The notes: generated by a model from the letters alone, not told the origin. A stretch of 21,130 nt of DNA from CAZSAL01 sp964604825 (GCA_964604825.1 CAZSAL010000046.1:1-21130), one strand, 5' to 3'. Positions 1 to 7,211 are shown, counted from the first letter of the stretch. Translations and numbers: made by a program.

Positions 1-422
1 TGGCACTTATTTGTCGTCAGATCATCAGGAAAAACTTATTTGACGGAGTACTAGTTATTGGAATACCGGCTCATGCCGCTCTACGCATCAAGCACTGGTA
101 CCGGCTGGAAAGGCTGTGGCTTTTTCGAGCCCAACCAGTTATCGCCAAGCTTACTAAACCGCAGGATCTGATTCTGACGAATACAGCCGAATATCCGGTT
201 TTACTGTATTATCTGGACCGATACGGATTTACCAAAGATTTTGACGAGGCGTCTATTGCCGATATCGAAGGGTTTAAGAAACGCGGAGCGGGATATTTTC
301 TAACCCCCGTGGAAGGAAGTTGGGCGCGCCATCCGGAATGGGCCGCTTACTTTTCCCGGCACGCACGCCTTTTGGAAGCAGACAAGGATTTCCTCTTCTA
401 TAGTTTGAACCCTGATAATTAG
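1..422 (+). CDS. Membrane glycosyltransferase-like protein, C-terminal fragment (5' end outside window)
   Basis: The frame that starts at base 3 is open from the left edge to a TAG at 420-422 and gives 139 residues. There is no convincing internal start, so this is the tail of a longer gene. The first ~30 residues include a moderately hydrophobic stretch (LFDGVLVIGIPAHAAL). The rest is soluble and contains LILTNTAEYPVLLYYLDRYG followed by a segment with GAGYFLTPVEGSW. A C-terminal soluble domain of this style, asking whether a residue 'can be named or left' after a run of TM helices, is seen in PMT/ArnT-like (GT39/GT83) lipid-linked-sugar glycosyltransferases of the inner membrane. That assignment rests on general resemblance, since the catalytic N-terminal loop is not in the window. 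The gene converges on the TPR gene across a 36-bp gap. It could instead be another multi-TM envelope protein. Confidence 0.5.
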   Translation, partial: ALICRQIIRKNLFDGVLVIGIPAHAALRIKHWYRLERLWLFRAQPVIAKLTKPQDLILTNTAEYPVLLYYLDRYGFTKDFDEASIADIEGFKKRGAGYFLTPVEGSWARHPEWAAYFSRHARLLEADKDFLFYSLNPDN

Positions 423-428
423 TTGTTT

Positions 429-447
429 CCGACCGCCAAAGGTTCGG
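429..447. terminator. Weak hairpin in the convergent gap
   Basis: CCGACC (429-434) can pair with GGT-CGG (441-447, with one bulged T) around a six-base loop. It is the only structure in the 36-bp gap between the convergent gene ends. There is no T-run on either side, so it is at best a poor intrinsic terminator. Confidence 0.22.
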
Positions 448-458
448 GGAATACCGGC

Positions 459-1775
459 TTATTGATTATTAAGAGTACCCTTGAGTTCCGCCTTAACGCG
501 GTCCAGAGCGCGGCGTGCTTTTTCGTTTTCTGGATTAAGATCAATCGCTTTCCGGAATTCATCGACAGCATTGTTTAGATGATCGCTGGCATAGAGCATA
601 AGACCACGATTGTAATAGGCATTGGACTGGACAATGACAGAGATTTTTTTCGGACTCACGGATGATGCCAATGCTGGAGTTTGCACTGCCGCCGTGGTTT
701 CTGCGGGTTTTATCACAGCTTTTACTGGTTTGCCTTTCTTGCCCTGTTTGGCAGGAGCTACTTCCTGGATCAGGTCTTCCTTCTGAATGACAGTGAGTTT
801 CTTTTCGAGTTCCGTAAGCATTGCAAGCGCCTGCGCGTTCTTTGGGTCAGCCTGCAGAATATCGGTCAACGCTCCGATCGCCTGAGGATATTTGCGGCCG
901 GCCATGAAACCTGCGGCATTATGAATTCCTTTCTGGATCTTAAGCCTTGCCTTGGCCTCTTCAAGTTCCCTGTCCAGATCGGCATTTTGAGGATCAAATT
1001 CCAGCGCCTTCTGTAGTTCATCGATAGCTTCAGCGTAATATCCCTGCCGGTAATCCTCTCTGGCGTCGGCTATATGCTGCTGGAATTCCTGGTGCCGTTT
1101 TTCTCCCGCGATTTCCACCTCGTCGCGTTGAATCATCTCTTTCAGCTCATCGTCTTCCGGATAAACGTCAAACACTTCGCGCCAAAGGGCAATTGCGGTT
1201 TGCAGTTTTTTCTGCCGGTGTTCCTGCCAGCCTTCGATATAGGGGATTTGAACGGCGGCTGCAAGGGAATTTGCTTTTTTCGCCAGTTTGCCGGGTATTT
1301 TGTCAAGAAGCTTTGATGCCTTGCGGAAATCAGCAGACCCTTCCGGCGAATTTTGAACAATCCAGGTTAAGAGGTCTCCCGCAAATAAAAAATGTCGCTG
1401 CTGCATGTATGAGTCGATTTTCGACCATGCTTCCTGTATTGCCGAAGGAGGCGTCTTTTTAAGATGACGCCACGCTTCGCGCACCATGGCTTCGCGATCT
1501 ACCGGCGAGGTCAGCAGAATGTCTATCTCACGCTGCTGCAGCTGTTTTGCGATTTTGCGCATATAGAGTTTTGCTTCCGCATCATTTGGATTTGCTTCGA
1601 TAATTTCAAGCAGTCCGTCGAGAGCTTTCACGTATTCCGTTGCGTCGTAGAACTTGTCGATTTCATTTAATGAAGGGGTGCCCGAGTTGGAGGGAATGCC
1701 GGCAAAGGTTCTGAACGGCAGAGATATTAATATCGCCGGGATAAATGCGGCAATGGCCGCCTTCCCTTTATTCAT
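459..1775 (-). CDS. Exported TPR-repeat protein
   Basis: The protein is 438 residues from the ATG at 1775. A longer frame runs back to 1889, but its extra 38 residues overlap the PorV-like gene and lack signal character. The chosen start gives a signal peptide (MNKGKAAIAAF...FRTFAG), and its ATG overlaps the upstream TAA by 8 bp, which suggests translational coupling. TPR-like helical pairs are visible near residues 39-70, 179-215, 232-265, 285-318 and 386-420, with A/P-type signatures such as YYNRGLMLYASDHLNNAVDEF and ending motifs DPQNA, DPKNA and NPENE. A K/P/A-rich, probably disordered linker (about 335-380) separates the last repeat from the others. It is predicted to act in the periplasm as a protein-protein scaffold. 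As the last gene of the kinase/CTD-domain/PorV-like operon, it may be a partner of the barrel protein, whose own C-terminus is also a TPR. No enzymatic motif is visible. Confidence 0.87.
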   Translation of the reverse strand: MNKGKAAIAAFIPAILISLPFRTFAGIPSNSGTPSLNEIDKFYDATEYVKALDGLLEIIEANPNDAEAKLYMRKIAKQLQQREIDILLTSPVDREAMVREAWRHLKKTPPSAIQEAWSKIDSYMQQRHFLFAGDLLTWIVQNSPEGSADFRKASKLLDKIPGKLAKKANSLAAAVQIPYIEGWQEHRQKKLQTAIALWREVFDVYPEDDELKEMIQRDEVEIAGEKRHQEFQQHIADAREDYRQGYYAEAIDELQKALEFDPQNADLDRELEEAKARLKIQKGIHNAAGFMAGRKYPQAIGALTDILQADPKNAQALAMLTELEKKLTVIQKEDLIQEVAPAKQGKKGKPVKAVIKPAETTAAVQTPALASSVSPKKISVIVQSNAYYNRGLMLYASDHLNNAVDEFRKAIDLNPENEKARRALDRVKAELKGTLNNQ

Positions 1776-2856
1776 GAGAGTTTTCCGTTGCCCGCAGTTT
1801 GTCATAGCAGATGCGCATGGCCTGCAAGGCTCCCATATGATCCGGCCGCACTTTGAGAACTTCGTCAAATTTAATAATAGCTTCCGCATAGTGTTTCTGT
1901 TTCATCAGGGAAAGGCCTTCTTTATAAGTGTCTTCCGCAGGGCCGCCAAATCGATAAAGAATACCTGCGCGATAGGTCATGCCCAGATCTCCAAAAGATT
2001 CAAGGGCAAGATCCACCTGCACTTCGCGCATCTTTAGCCCTACGCCGCCGGTGGCGGCAACGCCTATGTTTTGATCGGATCGATATCCGAAGCGAAGCGC
2101 GATCTCATTTAGCACCCAGTATTCCGTCCCCGCTGACGCCCATGTGCCGCCGTTAAAAGGTTGGTGCAGGTCAAGATCAAAAAGCAATTTGTCTTCCAGC
2201 ATATGCAACCCGCCGCCGAGAACAAACGCGGTCGGCAATTTCTCTGAAGCTGATTCAAATTTCACGTCCGGGCCGACGTTCTGCAATGCTGCGCCCCATG
2301 ACCATTTTAGCGGCGCACGGGAATCCTTTTGCGTTTGCTGTATGCCAAGGTCCAGGCCGTATCCATTAGCGCTTGCAGCAACCAGATTTTCATGGATGTA
2401 ATTGACCTTTACGCCGCCGTACAGTGTGGAGAACAGAAGATTGCCCCACCCGGCGGAGAACGAGAAGTCGGAAGGAGTGCTTGATCCTAGAGCTTTACCG
2501 CTTGTGTCGTAGGTGGCAACGCTTCCGTAGGAAAGGTATTCAAGGCCGGCCATAAATCCGCCGTAGCCATGGTCCGGATAAACGTAATCAGCAACGTCAT
2601 AATGCGCATCCTGGAACAACGTCGCATCCATGAAGGCCGCTTCATTCTGCGTTAACCGGCCGATTGCGGCCGGATTATAGTAAGACGCTGAAGCGTCATC
2701 GGCCAGAGCTACGGAAGCGTCTGCCATTGCAATCTGGCGCGGTCCGGCGCCCAGATTCAAAAATTCAAATACGTCCTGACCGTTGTTGCCTGCATACGCT
2801 GTTGTTGAGAGTGTCAGGCCGGTTAACGCAAGATAAGTAAATCGGCATGAGTTCAT
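1768..2856 (-). CDS. PorV/PorQ-family outer-membrane beta-barrel protein with C-terminal TPR
   Basis: This 362-residue protein has a signal peptide (about 1-22, cleavage near AYA-G). It is followed by the characteristic N-terminal block of the PorV/PorQ (UPF0164-like) family: FLNLGAGPRQIAMADASVAL, then DDASASYYNPAAIG (residues 32-66). From about 70 to 303 the sequence alternates short hydrophobic/aromatic strands and Gly-rich turns, as expected of a barrel (for example GYGGFMAGLEYLSYG and VDLALESFGDLGMTYRAGILYRF). Residues 307-352 form a TPR-like helical pair (EAIIKFDEVLKVRPDH), an accessory module not needed for the barrel. In Bacteroidetes, PorV is an outer-membrane component of type IX secretion that receives CTD-bearing cargo. 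Here no other T9SS gene is visible, so that role is only suggested. The start overlaps the upstream CTD-like gene by ATGA, and the 3' end overlaps the TPR gene by 8 bp. Confidence 0.87.
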   Translation of the reverse strand: MNSCRFTYLALTGLTLSTTAYAGNNGQDVFEFLNLGAGPRQIAMADASVALADDASASYYNPAAIGRLTQNEAAFMDATLFQDAHYDVADYVYPDHGYGGFMAGLEYLSYGSVATYDTSGKALGSSTPSDFSFSAGWGNLLFSTLYGGVKVNYIHENLVAASANGYGLDLGIQQTQKDSRAPLKWSWGAALQNVGPDVKFESASEKLPTAFVLGGGLHMLEDKLLFDLDLHQPFNGGTWASAGTEYWVLNEIALRFGYRSDQNIGVAATGGVGLKMREVQVDLALESFGDLGMTYRAGILYRFGGPAEDTYKEGLSLMKQKHYAEAIIKFDEVLKVRPDHMGALQAMRICYDKLRATENSHE

Positions 2857-3197
2857 CGCACTATGATCAGCTTGCCTTTAGCAATGTCATCGCCGGAAGT
2901 GATGATGAAAAAGTAAACGCCCGAAGCGACGGTATTCCCGGAATCATTGGTTACATCCCAGTCATAGTAGGCAGATGTGCCTTTGACTGAGATGCTTCGA
3001 ATTAGTTGCCCGCGAACATTGAAAATTTTGATGGTTTTATCGTTATTCGTGTTCATGTCAACGAATTTAATGCTTTGACTTTTGGACGACTCAAAAGGAA
3101 CTGGAAAGGCATGGGCGTAATCAAGCCCCCCTGCATGTACTGTGGGATAAATGAACAATATCAACGAAGAAAGAATCAGCGAGAACCACATTTTCAT
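2853..3197 (-). CDS. Minimal exported FlgD-Ig-like / T9SS-CTD-like domain protein
   Basis: A 114-residue protein with a clear signal peptide (MKMWFSLILSSLILFIYPTVHA-GG). Essentially the whole mature chain is one beta-sandwich domain of the FlgD-Ig-like/type-A C-terminal sorting type. It has the ...FPVPF... entry strand (31-35), IKIFNVRGQLIRSI (57-70), YYDWDVTNDSGNTVASGVYFF (77-97) and the terminal KGKLIIVR. Such a domain normally sits at the C-terminus of a large secreted protein, and here the large cargo part is missing. The ATG at 3197 has a good Shine-Dalgarno (GAGG, complement of 3203-3206, 5 nt spacing), so it is not merely the tail of a broken gene. The gene lies 25 bp after the histidine kinase and shares an ATGA overlap with the PorV-like gene. 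It could be a small surface adaptor, a plug or decoy for the barrel, or a remnant. Confidence 0.82.
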   Translation of the reverse strand: MKMWFSLILSSLILFIYPTVHAGGLDYAHAFPVPFESSKSQSIKFVDMNTNNDKTIKIFNVRGQLIRSISVKGTSAYYDWDVTNDSGNTVASGVYFFIITSGDDIAKGKLIIVR

Positions 3198-3222
3198 GTT
3201 AACCTCGTGATTTCCAGTATGT

Positions 3223-4701
3223 TCAAGCGAATTTTGCGAAATTCACCGGTGGTGCCGCCTCATTATTTTTGGGAACCGCAGAACAGGTAAAAAGGAAAGA
3301 AGTCCCTTTTCCCAGGGTGCTTTCCACCCAGATGCGGCCTCCTTGAGCTTCGACAATATTTTTTGTTATCGGCAGGCCGAGCCCCGTGCCTTTGGCCACG
3401 CGGGCTTTATTTTGTGTTTCCTTGACCTGGCTGAATTTGTCAAAAACGGTATGAATTTTGTCCGCAGGTATGCCCACGCCGTTATCAGTGACACCCATCA
3501 GAAGTTCCGTTTTTTCGTATTTAGCCCAGAGGGTTATGGTGCCCTTGTCCGGGGTAAACTTGATCGCATTATTCAGCAGGTTGGTAAATACCTGCCGTAA
3601 TCTTTCAGGATCGGTGTAAGCAGCGGGGAGGTTATCGCTGATGTCCATAATGAGCTTGATGGAATGTGTTTCGCAGGTAGGTTTGAATAAGGTTGCGATA
3701 TCATTTGCTATCTCCTCCACATCAACCGGCTGCGGGTCGAACTGCATCAATCCTGCTTCCAGTTTGGCCATATCCAGAACGTTATTGATAAAGCTGCCCA
3801 GGCGTTCGGTGTTGGATTTGACGATCTGCAGATCTTCGATCTGCTTGGGCAAAAGAGGACCGTGAATATTTTTAAGCAGCAGATCGACGTAACCTTTAAT
3901 GGCGGTCATGGGTGCGCGCAGTTCATGAGAGACGCTGGAGACGAAATCGTCCTTCATCTGATCCAATTGTTTCAGACGTCGAGCCATACGGTTGAACTCC
4001 TGGGCCAACGCGCCTAATTCATCGGATCGCGACATTTCGATCTGGTAATCAAGCTTGCCTTGAGCCAATGTCTGTGCGCCGCGCGCCAGTTCCTGAACGG
4101 GACGGGTAATATTCCGGGCAAGGACAAAGGCGGCCAGTATCGCCATAATTAACCCCAGAATAGCGAACTTTGCGAACTGGTGAAGGGCTTGATTCAGGGA
4201 TTCCGTTATGCGTCTTGTAACGGCGTTCTGATCGTAAACGATCAAAGCTGTTCCAACTTTGGTGTCACCCATGAAAACCGGGCTGGACATATACCTGGAA
4301 AGCCCGGAATCGCCGGGAAGCCAGAGTTCCTGGCTGGCAGGTTCTTCGGATGAAACAAGCTTCAGTAGAAAAGGATCGGTCACTGATTTGCCTATTGCTT
4401 TGATCCCATTCGTTACATCCGACGTCATAAGAATCTGCCCGTGCGGGTCAAGAAAAAGCGCATAACGTACGGCAGGCGTCTTGGCGATTTCTTTCATGTA
4501 ATTAACTAATAGGAAATCGTTTTTCGTCCAGACGGATTCCTGGCAGACTCTGACGAATTTCTCCACCGTGTCCTGCTGGTTGGCGCTCATTACTTTCTTG
4601 AAATAGGCCTTTTGGAAGGCATAGAAAAAGATAGAAGCTTCCACCAGCGTGAACACAGCAACGAAAATTGCCGCGAGACTAAATCGCGTGCTTACTTTCA
4701 T
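3223..4701 (-). CDS. Membrane sensor histidine kinase (HAMP-HisKA-HATPase_c)
   Basis: Length is 492 residues. TM1 is at about 8-30, an extracytoplasmic sensor region at about 31-175 and TM2 at about 177-196. A HAMP domain follows (196-248, ITRPVQEL...DELGALAQEFNRM). The dimerisation/phosphoacceptor domain carries SHELRAPMTAIKGY with His259 as the predicted phosphorylated residue. The catalytic ATPase domain has an N-box (RLRQVFTNLLNNAIKFTP, 367-384), a G1 box (DNGVGIP) and a G2 box (GTGLGLPITKNIV). All core catalytic residues are present. No response regulator lies in the window, so the partner must be encoded elsewhere. The kinase gene is the first of a probable four-gene operon with three envelope genes, 25 bp upstream of the CTD-like gene. 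This suggests it senses or controls the state of that surface system, which is inference. A promoter candidate sits immediately upstream. Confidence 0.96.
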   Translation of the reverse strand: MKVSTRFSLAAIFVAVFTLVEASIFFYAFQKAYFKKVMSANQQDTVEKFVRVCQESVWTKNDFLLVNYMKEIAKTPAVRYALFLDPHGQILMTSDVTNGIKAIGKSVTDPFLLKLVSSEEPASQELWLPGDSGLSRYMSSPVFMGDTKVGTALIVYDQNAVTRRITESLNQALHQFAKFAILGLIMAILAAFVLARNITRPVQELARGAQTLAQGKLDYQIEMSRSDELGALAQEFNRMARRLKQLDQMKDDFVSSVSHELRAPMTAIKGYVDLLLKNIHGPLLPKQIEDLQIVKSNTERLGSFINNVLDMAKLEAGLMQFDPQPVDVEEIANDIATLFKPTCETHSIKLIMDISDNLPAAYTDPERLRQVFTNLLNNAIKFTPDKGTITLWAKYEKTELLMGVTDNGVGIPADKIHTVFDKFSQVKETQNKARVAKGTGLGLPITKNIVEAQGGRIWVESTLGKGTSFLFTCSAVPKNNEAAPPVNFAKFA

Positions 4702-4707
4702 GGTGTA

Positions 4708-4736
4708 TTTTTAACAGGGGCTTGTAAAAAATGCAA
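4708..4736 (-). promoter_or_regulatory. Candidate promoter of the histidine kinase operon
   Basis: On the minus strand, TTGCAT (4736-4731) lies 17 bp from TAAAAA (4713-4708). The -10 ends only 6 nt before the ATG at 4701, so transcription would begin at about the start codon. The twelve bases CATTGCATTTTT around the -35 recur exactly upstream of the DUF192 gene (17123-17134). The -10 match to TATAAT is 4/6. Confidence 0.4.
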
Positions 4737-4743
4737 TGAAAAT

Positions 4744-4761
4744 CTGAGCCTTTTGTCCCAG
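4744..4761 (-). terminator. Weak intrinsic terminator after the 179-aa secreted protein gene
   Basis: On the minus strand, CTGGG and CTCAG form a five-base-pair stem (one G-T pair) around an eight-base loop, followed by ATTTTC. It sits 20 bp past the TAA of the 179-aa gene and just upstream of the kinase promoter, where a terminator would separate the two units. The short stem makes it uncertain. Confidence 0.33.
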
Positions 4762-4781
4762 AATGCGTTTTTAGGGGGATT

Positions 4782-5321
4782 TTAGATCCTGTCGATGGTG
4801 TTATTCAGTTTCTTGTTCAGTTCTGGGTAGTTGCGGGCTACGTCTCTGAGGTCTTCCAGCCGGGCACGGGCTTCTTCAGCGGCTTCCGAGGTTTTACCGG
4901 CGTCTTTATAGCCTTGCAGGATAAAGGCAATGCTTGAATCTATATAAATGGCGGCGGCTTCGTGAATTTCTTTGCGCAACTTGCTTTTCTTGACCCGGAA
5001 CGGGCGATGCAGAGCGAGAAGATCTTCATAAGCTTCGAGAGCGACGTCTGAAGACGCTTCCCAGTTTCCAGCGTTGGAAAACTGAAACGCTTTGATGAGT
5101 TCAGCCTTGGCTTGTTCGTATGGGGGCTGATTCGTGCCAGGGCTGATTGGGGTTAAAGGAGAAGTGGATGTTTCAACTTCAGCCTCAGGAATCAGTTTTT
5201 TCTCGCCTTCCTGCATCTTGAAAGACCGTTCCTGGTCAGAGGTTTCGTCGGCGGCGTGCGATGGGAAAGGCACTGCCAGCAGAAGGCCCACTAGAAATAA
5301 TGGGATAAAGCGAAGCGTCAC
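4782..5321 (-). CDS. Secreted protein of unknown function, alpha-helical, GTG start
   Basis: The gene encodes 179 residues starting from GTG at 5321. The next in-frame ATG is at residue 36, past the signal peptide, and an in-frame GTG at codon 11 would remove the charged N-region, so 5321 is preferred. The signal peptide is MTLRFIPLFLVGLLL...PSHA-AD, with no lipobox and no later TM segment. The mature part starts with a Lys/Glu/Thr/Pro-rich stretch (about 25-68, probably disordered). It then becomes amphipathic helix to the end (about 70-179: AKAELIKAFQFSNAGNWEAS, EDLLALHRPFRVKKSKLRKE, EAAEEARARLEDL). The central helices have a TPR-like feel (FSNAGNWEASSDVALEAYEDLL). I do not recognise a family. 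The gene is divergent from aspS, and a near-perfect -10 lies 6 nt before the GTG. Probable location is the periplasm. Confidence 0.72.
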   Translation of the reverse strand: MTLRFIPLFLVGLLLAVPFPSHAADETSDQERSFKMQEGEKKLIPEAEVETSTSPLTPISPGTNQPPYEQAKAELIKAFQFSNAGNWEASSDVALEAYEDLLALHRPFRVKKSKLRKEIHEAAAIYIDSSIAFILQGYKDAGKTSEAAEEARARLEDLRDVARNYPELNKKLNNTIDRI

Positions 5322-5327
5322 AGCTGT

Positions 5328-5333
5328 ATTATA
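5328..5333 (-). promoter_or_regulatory. Candidate -10 box (TATAAT) for the 179-aa secreted protein gene
   Basis: A perfect TATAAT reads on the minus strand at 5333-5328, and the GTG start is at 5321, only 6 nt further. With a usual -10 to +1 distance the transcript would start at or next to the GTG, so the mRNA may be leaderless. I could not find a good -35 element at 16-18 bp. Confidence 0.4.
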
Positions 5334-5357
5334 GATATAAATTCAGCTGAGGCTCCC

Positions 5358-5386
5358 TTGGAAGATCGACGGGTATTTGATATCCT
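5358..5386 (+). promoter_or_regulatory. Candidate aspS promoter
   Basis: TTGGAA (5358-5363) and TATCCT (5381-5386) are separated by 17 bp, each matching 4/6 of consensus. The predicted transcript would start about 6 nt before the aspS ATG, with no visible Shine-Dalgarno. Weak on sequence, but well placed in the only available intergenic space. Confidence 0.28.
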
Positions 5387-5398
5387 CAAACTTTCATT

Positions 5399-7201
5399 AT
5401 GAAAAGAACTCATTATTGCGGAGAGCTCCGTAAGCAGGATATAGGTAAAAAAGAGACACTGGCCGGGTGGATCCACAGCCGCCGTGACCATGGCGGGGTT
5501 CTGTTTTGCGACTTACGTGACCGTTCAGGAATCATGCAGATTGTTTTTCACCCGGAAAACAAAGATATTTTTCACCGCGCTTCAGAACTGGGCGGTGAAT
5601 ACGTCGTACAGGTCACAGGAACGGTTGCTTCCCGGCCTGAGGGGACCCATAATCCCAATCTTGCTACCGGCGACGTGGAATTAAATGTCGAGTCATTTGA
5701 AATCCTGAATACATCGAAGGCCCCGCCTTTCGAGGTCTCTGAATATTCCGAAGCCGGAGAGGACATCCGTCTCCGGTACCGGTTTCTCGATCTGCGCCGC
5801 CCGCCTCTCCAAAAAAACATCATCAAGCGCTATCAAATAGCTCAGGAGATCCGCCAGTGTCTGGCACGGGAAGGATTTATTGAAATTGAAACGCCTTTCC
5901 TGACCAAATCAACGCCGGAAGGGGCCAGGGATTTTCTCGTTCCCTCACGCATGTCCCCGGGTTCTTTTTATGCCCTGCCGCAAAGCCCGCAGCTTTTCAA
6001 GCAGATCCTTATGGTTTCCGGCTTTGATAAATATTTCCAGATTGTGCGCTGTTTCCGCGATGAAGATTTACGCGCCGACCGCCAGCCTGAATTCACGCAG
6101 GTGGACCTGGAAATGTCATTCGTCGACGAGGAAGATGTCATGGGGGCAGTTGAGCGCATGGTTCTCGATGCTTTTAAAACGGCGACCGGCATCACGTATT
6201 CAGGCGCGGTGCCGCGTATGTGTTATGACGAGGCTATGGGCCGCTTCGGGACTGATGCCCCGGATACGCGCTATGGTCTTGAACTGCGTGATTTTTCCGA
6301 CCTCGTGCAAAATTCCGGTTTTCAGGTTTTCGCCCGGACGATTCAAGCCGGCGGGACGGTTCGCGGTCTATGTATGCCTAAAGGCGCTGCCTTTTCAAGG
6401 AAAGAAACCGACGACCTGACGCAGTGGGTAAACACGCTGGGCGCCAGGGGGCTGGCGTGGATTAAATTCACAGCAAAAGGAGCGGAATCGCCAATCGTTA
6501 AATTTTTACAGCCCGGCGAGATATCGGCCATCAGGGAACGCGCCGGAGCGCAGGAGGGGGATATTGTTTTCTTCGTGGCCGACAGCGTGGAACTGGTTTT
6601 CAAAGTGCTGGGATTGCTGCGTCGCCGTCTCGCCGAGACCTATAAGCTGATCCCTCAGAATAAATGGAATTTTCTCTGGATCGCAAAATTTCCCCTGCTC
6701 GAATGGGACAATGAATTAAAGCGCTGGATGGCTGTTCATCACCCTTTCACATCGCCGGCACAGGAGGATTGGGTTGTACTGCGCCAGGCTTTGAAGCAGG
6801 GGGTGGGTGATCCTTCAAAGATTCCGCTTCAAAAGGTGCGAGCTCGCGCGTATGACCTGGTGTTGAACGGAGTGGAAATTGGCGGCGGAAGCATACGTAT
6901 TCACCGCAGGGAAGATCAGTCGGCCCTTTTCAATATTCTCCAGATACCGGAAGAAACTGCGCAGCTCCAATTCGGTTTTCTGCTTGATGCGCTGGAGTAC
7001 GGCGCCCCTCCCCACGGTGGTTTTGCTCTGGGGCTGGACCGCTTTGCCGCGCTGCTTTGCAACGAACCGTCTATCCGCGATGTGATCGCTTTTCCCAAGA
7101 CTCAAAAAGGGATTTGCCTGATGTCGAACGCTCCTTCGCCGGTTTCCCCGGCTCAATTGCGCGAACTTTACATTCAATCAAAAGCGCCGGACAAGACATG
7201 A
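5399..7201 (+). CDS. aspS: Aspartyl-tRNA synthetase, bacterial type, probably non-discriminating (AspRS)
   Basis: At 600 residues this is the normal bacterial AspRS length. It charges tRNA-Asp with aspartate in the cytosol. The order is an OB-fold anticodon-binding domain (1-105), class II core with motif 1 (about 156-184, including TPEGARDFLVPSR), motif 2 (FRDEDLRADRQPEFTQ, 219-234), the bacterial GAD insertion (about 290-415) and motif 3 (GFALGLDRFAA, 541-551). IRDVIAFPKTQKG follows at 559-571. His31 (RRDHGG) and Gly82 (RPEGTHN) match the two residues reported for the relaxed Pseudomonas aeruginosa enzyme. The E. coli enzyme has Leu and Lys there. This predicts that tRNA-Asn is also charged with Asp and corrected by GatCAB, but no gat gene is in the window. 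The start is the first ATG and fits the family N-terminus, although there is no clear Shine-Dalgarno. Core catalytic motifs are intact. Confidence 0.98.
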   Translation: MKRTHYCGELRKQDIGKKETLAGWIHSRRDHGGVLFCDLRDRSGIMQIVFHPENKDIFHRASELGGEYVVQVTGTVASRPEGTHNPNLATGDVELNVESFEILNTSKAPPFEVSEYSEAGEDIRLRYRFLDLRRPPLQKNIIKRYQIAQEIRQCLAREGFIEIETPFLTKSTPEGARDFLVPSRMSPGSFYALPQSPQLFKQILMVSGFDKYFQIVRCFRDEDLRADRQPEFTQVDLEMSFVDEEDVMGAVERMVLDAFKTATGITYSGAVPRMCYDEAMGRFGTDAPDTRYGLELRDFSDLVQNSGFQVFARTIQAGGTVRGLCMPKGAAFSRKETDDLTQWVNTLGARGLAWIKFTAKGAESPIVKFLQPGEISAIRERAGAQEGDIVFFVADSVELVFKVLGLLRRRLAETYKLIPQNKWNFLWIAKFPLLEWDNELKRWMAVHHPFTSPAQEDWVVLRQALKQGVGDPSKIPLQKVRARAYDLVLNGVEIGGGSIRIHRREDQSALFNILQIPEETAQLQFGFLLDALEYGAPPHGGFALGLDRFAALLCNEPSIRDVIAFPKTQKGICLMSNAPSPVSPAQLRELYIQSKAPDKT

Positions 7202-7211
7202 AAGCCGGGGT

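Noticed and set aside
459..1889. TPR protein starting at 1889 (38 residues longer)
   Set aside because: The extension overlaps the PorV-like gene by over 100 bases and has no signal-like character. The ATG at 1775 gives a good signal peptide and a coupled overlap.
5970..6419. 149-aa plus-strand open frame inside aspS
   Set aside because: It is a shadow of the catalytic core of aspS in another frame, with an unlikely Arg/Ser-rich composition.
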